11,943 bases of DNA. It comes from Bacteroidota bacterium (GTDB lineage Bacteria; Bacteroidota; Bacteroidia; Flavobacteriales; Flavobacteriaceae). Positions 6,904 through 11,943 of this stretch are shown one piece after another. The DNA lies in the NCBI GenBank assembly GCA_022601215.1, contig JAHZIZ010000240.1, forward strand, positions 1-11,943, read 5' to 3'. Position 1 is the stretch's first letter. Each line of letters starts with the position of its first letter. A model generated the notes under the pieces. The model searched no databases and was not told the origin of the DNA. It saw nothing but the letters and a program-made list of their open reading frames with translations. A program made the position numbers and the translations under genes.

Positions 6904-8042
6904 ACTATTTTTTTAATAACAGAAATCCCATCTAACTCGAATTTAAGTAGTAAGAATCCAGTTGGCAAGGAAGAAATGTTCATAGTTTCAAGGTCCTCAT
7001 TTTCTTCAAAAAGCTTTCTTCCCAAGACATCAAAGATGATTATCTTTTCAACCGCATTCACTTCCGAAGTGACATGTAATACATCTCGCACAGGATTTGG
7101 ATATACAACTAAATCAATCACACTTGTATCCTCTTGACCGAGCAAGCAATTTTCACTATAACTGGCTGTATCGTCTATAAACCATGCACTTTGGTCATTA
7201 GCGTAATCAACATCGTCTACCTCAATACAATCTAAGTTAGGGTTGCCCTCCGTATTTAGAATTAAAATTTCAGTATTAGCACCATTCCTTAGGTTTAAAG
7301 ATTCCAGTTGATTTTCATAGCACCATAATTTGGTGACGTTTGGGTTTTGAGATAAATCCAAAGTCGTGATGTTATTTTCAAAAATATCAATTACTGAAAG
7401 GGCTGGATTATTAGAAAAATCCATCGTGTTAATCTCATTGGTATCAAAAGAAACGAATTGCAACTGCGTATTTTGTGTTAGGTCAATTTCTGTCAATAAA
7501 TTATCGTCCAGATTGAGACTTATCAAATTAGGGTTTTGGGATAGATCTATAGTCGACAATCGATTAATTGGCGCAAACAAGCGTTCTAATAAAGGATTTT
7601 GTGTGACATCTATTGAAGTAACATCATTTAAATCGAAGTTAAGAATTTTCAATTGAGACAAGGTTGAAACATCTAATTCAGTCAATTCATTAAAAAAACA
7701 ACTCAGTTCCTCTAAATTAGTATTTTGGGTAACATCCAGAGCCGTTAAGTTGTTCTGACTACAATTAAGCCGTCTAACATTTGCAAAAGCTTCAATACCA
7801 GCCATAGAAAAAATACCCGAATTCACAGGATAAAAATCAATTACCGCTTCCGCTTCACTTACCTGAATTTCACCATCATCGTTTGAGTCTACATCGCTAT
7901 CCGGAATTCCATCACCATCTGTATCAACAATAGAAAAATTAACACAGGCGAACTTAAAGTTTGGATCCGGAAAATCTACAATTTGCGAGAAGAGGGAAGA
8001 ACACATCCCTAACAGAAACAGGAAAAGAAACATTTTTTTCAT
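6894..8042 (-). CDS. Secreted leucine-rich-repeat protein with EF-hand-like motif and T9SS sorting domain
   Basis: A 382-residue exported protein. Residues 1-20 are a signal peptide (MKKMFLFLFLLGMCSSLFSQ). Residues about 40-64 hold calcium-type acidic loops: DTDGDGIPDSD, then DSNDDGEIQVSE, which fits a 12-residue EF-hand loop. A leucine-rich-repeat array follows, with eight L/I/M-D/N-V/L/F units at residues 102, 123, 144, 165, 186, 207, 228 and 249, spaced exactly 21 residues (typical unit IDLSQNPNLISLNLDDNLLT). The C terminus (about 308-382) is a type A T9SS sorting domain (LVVYPNPVRDVLHV, IIIFDVLGRKLFE, LPTGFLLLKFE, KKIVKE). It is probably a surface or secreted binding/adhesion protein rather than an enzyme; no catalytic motif is seen. 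A second in-frame ATG at 8033-8031 would shorten the signal peptide by three residues and is less likely. Confidence 0.9.
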   Translation of the reverse strand: MKKMFLFLFLLGMCSSLFSQIVDFPDPNFKFACVNFSIVDTDGDGIPDSDVDSNDDGEIQVSEAEAVIDFYPVNSGIFSMAGIEAFANVRRLNCSQNNLTALDVTQNTNLEELSCFFNELTELDVSTLSQLKILNFDLNDVTSIDVTQNPLLERLFAPINRLSTIDLSQNPNLISLNLDDNLLTEIDLTQNTQLQFVSFDTNEINTMDFSNNPALSVIDIFENNITTLDLSQNPNVTKLWCYENQLESLNLRNGANTEILILNTEGNPNLDCIEVDDVDYANDQSAWFIDDTASYSENCLLGQEDTSVIDLVVYPNPVRDVLHVTSEVNAVEKIIIFDVLGRKLFEENEDLETMNISSLPTGFLLLKFELDGISVIKKIVKE

Positions 8043-8096
8043 AATGCCATAAAAATAAGGATAATTATTGACTAACTTTTGTTAAAAATAGTTAAA

Positions 8097-8104
8097 CAAA
8101 ATTA
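8097..8104 (-). promoter_or_regulatory. Possible -7 box (TAATTTTG) for the LRR gene
   Basis: On the minus strand TAATTTTG fits TAnnTTTG and lies 54 bases upstream of the LRR ATG. No TTG is found at the expected -33 distance (the nearest is 13 bases away), so support is moderate to weak. Confidence 0.4.
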
Positions 8105-8142
8105 ATCGTGAGCATTGCAATAGAAAGACTTATTTTTACCGA

Positions 8143-9150
8143 ATGATTCTAGTTACAGGAGGGACCGGTTTGGTAGGAGCGCACTTATTGCGCTTCCTAC
8201 TCTGCAAGAATAGGATGGTAAGAGCCACAAAAAGACCGACAAGTACACTTCAAAATTTGAAACAAGTATTCAAATACTATGGGGAAGACTGTGAAGAACT
8301 ACTTTCCCGAATAGAGTGGATGGAGGCCGATATTACTAACATTACTGAACTAGACGACGCTTTTCGAGGAATTACTCAAGTCTACCATTGTGCTGCGATG
8401 ATTAGTTTTGACCCAAAAGACTATTATGAATTAAAAAAAGTCAACCGAGATGGCACTGCTAATGTTGTGAATCTTTGCCTTTCTCATAATGTGCAAAAGC
8501 TCTGCCACGTGAGCACCATTGCCATATTTGATGAGTCACTTGATGGCAGCTCCATAGATGAGGAAGATGAATGGAATCCAGAAATTAAGCACAATGTCTA
8601 TGCTATTACTAAGTATGGTGCTGAGATGGAAGTTTGGCGTGGAATTCAAGAAGGTTTAAGAGCAGTAATTATCAACCCAGGGGTAATTTTAGGTGAAGGT
8701 TTTTGGCACACAGGGAGCGGTGTTATTATAACTCATGTTGCCAAAGGAATAAAGTACTATCCGCAAGGCGGAACTGGCTTTGTAGATATAAAAGACGTTG
8801 TAAACTATATGCATTTATTAATGGACCGACCTGTTTCTAATGAGCGCTATATATTGGTTGGACACAATCTATTGTATCAAGAATTATTACAGCAATTAGC
8901 ACCCCTTGTTGGGGCTTCCAAACCTCGGAAAAAAGTTAGTAAAAACATATTACTCTTCTTAGCTAACTTGGATGCTATCAGAGTCTTTGTTATGGGTGGA
9001 AAACGAAAATTAATCAAGGAAATGGCGCATAGTATGGATTCAATCTCTACCTACAACGGAAATAAAATCGTTACCGAATTATCCGTGCCGTATACCACAA
9101 TAGATCAGACTTTAGATCGTATTGCCCATCACTACTCCTTAACGCCCTGA
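8143..9150 (+). CDS. NAD(P)-dependent epimerase/dehydratase-like extended SDR
   Basis: A 335-residue extended short-chain dehydrogenase/reductase of family-typical length. The N-terminal Rossmann motif TGGTGLVG (5-12) binds NAD(P), ADIT (62-65) is the adenine-contacting acidic motif, and HCAAMIS (82-88) is the strand-4 motif. The active site is S124/T125 with Y153 and K157 (NVYAITKYGAE). NPGVILGEG (178-186) and GTGFVDIKDVV also fit extended SDRs of the epimerase/3-beta-HSD/dihydroflavonol-reductase type. Substrate and exact reaction cannot be deduced. The ATG at 8143 is chosen because the nucleotide-binding strand begins immediately (MILVTGGTG). A TATTTTTA sequence ending 4 bases upstream is a poor -7 match. 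The stop lies inside the converging DUF4296 gene, giving a 19-base tail-to-tail overlap. Confidence 0.9.
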   Translation: MILVTGGTGLVGAHLLRFLLCKNRMVRATKRPTSTLQNLKQVFKYYGEDCEELLSRIEWMEADITNITELDDAFRGITQVYHCAAMISFDPKDYYELKKVNRDGTANVVNLCLSHNVQKLCHVSTIAIFDESLDGSSIDEEDEWNPEIKHNVYAITKYGAEMEVWRGIQEGLRAVIINPGVILGEGFWHTGSGVIITHVAKGIKYYPQGGTGFVDIKDVVNYMHLLMDRPVSNERYILVGHNLLYQELLQQLAPLVGASKPRKKVSKNILLFLANLDAIRVFVMGGKRKLIKEMAHSMDSISTYNGNKIVTELSVPYTTIDQTLDRIAHHYSLTP

Positions 9151-9599
9151 AGCGGAATGGCTAAGGCATCTTTATGCAACTTCTTTAAAGGAATATTCTT
9201 TAGACTGTCTTGTTTTTTTATACTGTCCTGCTTTCTTTTAGCCTCCTCCTTTTCAATTTCATACAAACTATCTACCACTTTTTGGCGCATAACTAGTGAC
9301 TTTTCTACTTCTTGAAGCAAAGCTTTATAGCCATTCAAATCTGAAGTATAGTAGGCATTACTGGCAGCAAATTGCAAGCTATCAATACCATATTTCCTGT
9401 AAAGGATCGAGTCGAGAAAAATTCCATCTGAACGTAATCTCCTATTATCAATAGCACGAGTGGCATTCCCAATATAGCCATCGGTCAGAATTTGAACCAT
9501 TCTATCTTTGGAAATTAAATTTTCCGGTTCTTCTGGACGTTTCACTTCCTGACATCCAAAAAACAGAAACCCCATCATTATGACCACTACTTGTTTCAT
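9132..9599 (-). CDS. DUF4296 family lipoprotein
   Basis: A 155-residue putative lipoprotein. A short hydrophobic leader ends in a lipobox (MGFLFFGC), with lipidation expected at C16. The mature part is helical and charged: ISKDRMVQILTDGYIGNATR near residues 29-48, YRKYGIDSLQF around 68-78, and a lysine/glutamate-rich, probably coiled segment SLYEIEKEEAKRKQDSIKKQ at about 111-130. This matches the Bacteroidota DUF4296 family, which has no assigned function. It should sit on the periplasmic side of a membrane. Its ATG overlaps the dihydroorotase stop (TGA 9598-9596 inside ATGA), so it is translationally coupled as the third gene of the operon. Its end overlaps the opposite-strand SDR gene by 19 bases, and no terminator is visible. 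Confidence 0.82.
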   Translation of the reverse strand: MKQVVVIMMGFLFFGCQEVKRPEEPENLISKDRMVQILTDGYIGNATRAIDNRRLRSDGIFLDSILYRKYGIDSLQFAASNAYYTSDLNGYKALLQEVEKSLVMRQKVVDSLYEIEKEEAKRKQDSIKKQDSLKNIPLKKLHKDALAIPLQGVKE

Positions 9600-10942
9600 C
9601 CTCGGTTAAAACTAAGACGTTCACCATGGGTGCGTGTTGGGAATTTCCCATTATGATAAGCTATTTGACCATTGACAAATGTATACATCACTCTTGAAGT
9701 AAAAGTAGTTCCCTCAAACGGAGACCAACCACACTTATAAGCCAAGTTTTCTTTATTCACCGTCCATGGAGCATTAGGTTCCATGATCACCAAATCAGCC
9801 TTGTATCCTTTCTTAATATAACCCCGATCTTTTATTTGAAAGAGGATTGCGGGATTATGCGCTGTTTTCTCCACGATTTTTTCTATCGAGATCTTTCCTT
9901 TATGATGCATTTCAAATAGTGCTTCTAAAGCATGCTGAACTAAAGGACCACCACTAGGTGCTTTGGTATATACATTATCCTTCTCTTCTATAGTGTGGGG
10001 CGCGTGATCTGTTGCAATCACATCGATACGATCATCTAGCAATGCTTTCCAGAGCCCGTCTTTATCTTTTTGTGTCTTAACAGCCGGATTCCATTTAATC
10101 TTTGTTCCTTTCTCTGCGTAATCATCGTTAGTGAACCACAGATGATGAATACAAACTTCAGCCGTTATTTTCTTTTCTGAAAGGGGCTTTTTATTACTAA
10201 AAAGATGCGTCTCTTTTTCTGTAGAAAGATGAAAAACGTGCAATCGAGCTCCAGTCTTTTTAGCCAACTCTATGGCTCTTGAAGATGAAATATAGCATGC
10301 CTCTTCACTCCTAATTACAGGATGAAAAGAAACAGGAATATCATCTCCATATTCTGACGTAAATTTCTCCATATTCTCTCTAATGGTTGCCTCATCCTCA
10401 CAGTGGGCCGAAATTAGTAAATTGGTCTTACTAAAAATCTCTTCCAATACGGTTGGGTCATCCACCAACATATTCCCTGTAGAGGATCCTAAAAACAACT
10501 TTAAGCCTGCTACTTTAGCTTCATCTACCTTTAAGATCTCTGCTATATTATCATTTGTTCCACCAAACATAAAAGAGTAGTTAGCCCAAGAGGTTTCTGC
10601 GGCACGACTAAACTTCTGTTCCAACAACTCAATAGTTGTCGCCTGAGGCACGGTATTTGGCATTTCAATAAAACTGGTAATACCTCCTGCAACTGCCGCC
10701 TTCGATTCTGTTTCAATGGTTGCTTTATGGGTCAATCCCGGTTCTCTAAAATGCACTTGATCATCGATCATACCAGGGATAAGGTACGCACCATCTGCTT
10801 CTATTATTTTAGTGTCTCCACTCTTCGCACTGATACTATCGGCTACCTCGGCAATGCGATCTCCTTCAATAAGAACATCTCCTTTTATGATACTGCCTTC
10901 ATTGACAATATTGGCATTTTTTATTAATACCGTTTGTTTCAT
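9596..10942 (-). CDS. pyrC: Dihydroorotase (Bacteroidota type)
   Basis: A 448-residue amidohydrolase for the third step of pyrimidine biosynthesis (N-carbamoyl-aspartate to dihydroorotate) in the cytoplasm. It shows the family order: a beta-sandwich N terminus, PGMIDDQVHFREPGLTHK (56-73), FIEMPNTVP (91-99), VAGLKLFLGSS (144-154) with K148 as the likely carboxylated lysine, SAHCED (178-183), HVFHLS (235-240) and ATDHAPHT (310-317) with catalytic D312. The motif that is often H-x-H (DxHxH) here reads DDQVH, so the first metal-ligand His is Gln62. I recall this as common in Bacteroidota dihydroorotases, so it is probably a lineage variant, not a defect. It starts 10 bases after the glycosyltransferase stop and overlaps the DUF4296 gene by 4 bases. 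The pyrC symbol follows general usage; class I bacterial enzymes are annotated as either pyrC or allantoinase-like, and the sequence favours dihydroorotase. Confidence 0.92.
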   Translation of the reverse strand: MKQTVLIKNANIVNEGSIIKGDVLIEGDRIAEVADSISAKSGDTKIIEADGAYLIPGMIDDQVHFREPGLTHKATIETESKAAVAGGITSFIEMPNTVPQATTIELLEQKFSRAAETSWANYSFMFGGTNDNIAEILKVDEAKVAGLKLFLGSSTGNMLVDDPTVLEEIFSKTNLLISAHCEDEATIRENMEKFTSEYGDDIPVSFHPVIRSEEACYISSSRAIELAKKTGARLHVFHLSTEKETHLFSNKKPLSEKKITAEVCIHHLWFTNDDYAEKGTKIKWNPAVKTQKDKDGLWKALLDDRIDVIATDHAPHTIEEKDNVYTKAPSGGPLVQHALEALFEMHHKGKISIEKIVEKTAHNPAILFQIKDRGYIKKGYKADLVIMEPNAPWTVNKENLAYKCGWSPFEGTTFTSRVMYTFVNGQIAYHNGKFPTRTHGERLSFNRG

Positions 10943-10952
10943 TTGGTTGATT

Positions 10953-11675
10953 TTAATGCTTGTTAAACATGCTTTTCCATTTTAGAGAAATCACTCCAAA
11001 AATGGCTTCCGTAATAATACTAGAACTCATTTTACTCTCACCTCGTGTTCTGTCGGTAAACACCACGGGGACTTCCTCCATAACGAACTTTTGTAAGTAG
11101 GCTTTATATTTCATTTCAATTTGGAAGGCATACCCTATAAACTGAATAGCATTTAAGTCTATTGTCTCCAACACCCTGCGTTTGTAGCAAATAAAACCGG
11201 CCGTAGGATCAAATATCTTCATCCCAGTGATAAGTCGGACATATTTTGAAGCCCCAAAAGACAATAATACTCTCGTGATTGGCCAATTGACAACGTTTAC
11301 TCCCGTTTTGTAACGTGAACCAATTGCCACATCGGCTCCTTGCTCGCACGCCGCATAAAGTCTTGCTAAATCCTCTGGGTTATGAGAAAAATCGGCGTCC
11401 ATCTCAAAAATAAAATCATAGTCATTCGCCAAAGCCCACTTAAATCCATGGATATAGGCAGTACCCAAGCCTAGTTTTCCTTTTCGTTCCTCTAAAAACA
11501 ACTGATTAGGAAAATCTTGTTGCAATTCTTTCACTTTAAGGCCCGTAAGGTCTGGAGAATTGTCATCCACGACCAACACGTGAAATTCCCTAGAAAGCGA
11601 AAACACTTTTCTTAGGAGCTTCTCTATATTGTCAATTTCATTGTATGTAGGTATCACCACTAAGGCTCCCGGCAT
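10953..11675 (-). CDS. Polyprenol-phosphate mannosyltransferase-like (DPM1-like) GT2 glycosyltransferase
   Basis: A 240-residue GT-A enzyme without the C-terminal membrane domain found in some relatives, so probably membrane-associated. Motifs: ALVVIPTYNEIDNIEKLL (4-21), VVDDNSPD (35-42), the metal-binding DAD in EMDADFSHNP (91-100), ADVAIGSRY (114-122), DPTAGF (156-161) and DRTRGESKM (208-216). These match dolichyl/polyprenyl-phosphate mannose synthases, which move mannose from GDP-mannose to a lipid phosphate for periplasmic glycosylation. The sugar is inferred from family. The frame can be opened upstream to a TTG at 11693, but that TTG is part of a -7 promoter box. The ATG at 11675-11673 gives the standard N terminus (MPGALVVIPTYNE), so I take it. 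First gene of the operon with dihydroorotase and DUF4296. Confidence 0.92.
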   Translation of the reverse strand: MPGALVVIPTYNEIDNIEKLLRKVFSLSREFHVLVVDDNSPDLTGLKVKELQQDFPNQLFLEERKGKLGLGTAYIHGFKWALANDYDFIFEMDADFSHNPEDLARLYAACEQGADVAIGSRYKTGVNVVNWPITRVLLSFGASKYVRLITGMKIFDPTAGFICYKRRVLETIDLNAIQFIGYAFQIEMKYKAYLQKFVMEEVPVVFTDRTRGESKMSSSIITEAIFGVISLKWKSMFNKH

Positions 11676-11690
11676 AATCACCTTTTTGAG

Positions 11691-11698
11691 CAAAAGTA
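11691..11698 (-). promoter_or_regulatory. Promoter -7 box (TACTTTTG) of the glycosyltransferase/dihydroorotase/DUF4296 operon
   Basis: On the minus strand TACTTTTG is an exact TAnnTTTG match ending 15 bases before the ATG at 11675. It contains the TTG that would otherwise be an alternative start, and so settles the start of the glycosyltransferase. The nearest upstream TTG is only 12 bases away, so the -33 element is unclear. Confidence 0.65.
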
Positions 11699-11794
11699 GC
11701 CCTTTTTTACCAATGGAAAAGAGTTTCTCAAAGGTGTTAAGAAAATTTTATCGTAGAATCTTCAAAAGTATTTCATAAGACCTTAAATCTTGTC

Positions 11795-11802
11795 TACTTT
11801 TA
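11795..11802 (+). promoter_or_regulatory. Possible -7 box (TACTTTTA) for the DUF4271 gene
   Basis: TACTTTTA is one base off TAnnTTTG and closely matches the TACTTTTG box of the divergent operon. It ends 20 bases before the proposed TTG start at 11823. No clear -33 TTG is seen. Confidence 0.4.
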
Positions 11803-11822
11803 CCCAACTCAACAATAAACCA

Positions 11823-11943
11823 TTGGACTACACCCTCCGCTCCATAGAAAGCTTAGATTGGATTACCCTTACTTTAGTAGGTATTTTTGCTTTATTGGCT
11901 GTAACTCGGTTTGCTTACCCTAGGCGTTTTAGTGAATTTATCC
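11823..11943 (+). CDS. DUF4271 family membrane protein, N-terminal fragment (runs off the right edge)
   Basis: The plus frame is open from a stop at 11784-11786 to the window end. From a TTG at 11823 it reads (M)DYTLRSIESLDWITLTL, a hydrophobic stretch VGIFALLAVTRFAYP, then RRFSEFI. This 'SLDWIT..LVG..ALLAV..F.YP.RF.EF' pattern fits the N terminus of Bacteroidota DUF4271 integral membrane proteins, which lie beside this glycosyltransferase/dihydroorotase cluster in other flavobacteria as I remember. No ATG exists in the frame between the upstream stop and the hydrophobic segment. TTG at 11823 is preferred over TTG at 11790 because the latter lies upstream of the -7-like box. About 40 residues are visible and the function is unknown. 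Confidence 0.65.
   Translation, partial: MDYTLRSIESLDWITLTLVGIFALLAVTRFAYPRRFSEFI

Noticed and set aside
7256..7739. DNA tandem repeat or CRISPR-like array in the LRR gene
   Set aside because: The 63-base period comes from protein repeats in an intact reading frame; units diverge at the DNA level and there are no identical repeats with unique spacers.
8131..8138. TATTTTTA as promoter of the SDR gene
   Set aside because: It lacks the final G, ends only 4 bases before the ATG and has no TTG at proper spacing (nearest 13 bases), so it is not supported well enough to list.
11676..11693. TTG at 11693 as start of the glycosyltransferase
   Set aside because: That TTG is the end of a perfect TAnnTTTG promoter box, so it would lie upstream of the transcript; the ATG at 11675 gives the normal N terminus.
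1..11943. Mobile element, phage or defence island
   Set aside because: No transposase, integrase, terminal repeat, tRNA-linked site or recognisable defence gene is present; gene content is typical flavobacterial chromosome.

Overview
The window looks like a chromosomal segment of a marine-type member of the Flavobacteriaceae (Bacteroidota). The reasons are: AT-rich DNA; two secreted proteins ending in type IX secretion (T9SS) type A sorting domains; several exact or near-exact copies of the Bacteroidota -7 promoter box TAnnTTTG; weak or absent Shine-Dalgarno sites with A-rich leaders; and families typical of the phylum (DUF4296 lipoprotein, DUF4271 membrane protein, and a Bacteroidota-type dihydroorotase with a DDQVHFREPG motif). 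I see no rRNA, tRNA, IS element, phage gene or CRISPR array. No stretch longer than about 210 bases lacks a gene.

Layout. (1) 1-802, minus strand: a PhoB/OmpR-type response regulator followed, with a 1-base TAATG overlap, by the start of its membrane histidine kinase, which runs off the left edge. (2) 803-1012: a divergent intergenic region with 11-base-periodic TAAC-type repeats and an inverted repeat. (3) 1013-2710, plus strand: a secreted lamin-tail/OB-like T9SS protein closed by a strong terminator. (4) 2768-5462, plus strand: a compact three-gene unit with its own promoter box and terminator, encoding a LuxE/PaaK-like acyl-adenylating protein, a membrane-anchored transglutaminase-like protein and a DUF350 membrane protein. 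(5) 5541-6883, minus strand: tyrS, with a good promoter and a perfect 16-base dyad between promoter and start codon. (6) 6894-8042, minus strand: a secreted leucine-rich-repeat T9SS protein with an exact 21-residue period. (7) 8143-9150, plus strand: an extended SDR (NAD-dependent epimerase-like) whose 3' end overlaps the converging DUF4296 gene by 19 bases. (8) 11698-9132, minus strand: an operon of a DPM1-like polyprenol-phosphate mannosyltransferase, dihydroorotase and the DUF4296 lipoprotein. (9) 11795-11943, plus strand: the start of a DUF4271 membrane protein, diverging from that operon.

Most of the window is housekeeping or conserved flavobacterial gene order. The best candidate for an undescribed functional unit is the LuxE/PaaK-like + transglutaminase-like + DUF350 operon: its members are translationally coupled or tightly spaced, it has its own promoter and terminator, and I know no defined function for this combination. 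The regulatory arrangements at the two-component locus and in front of tyrS also merit a look.
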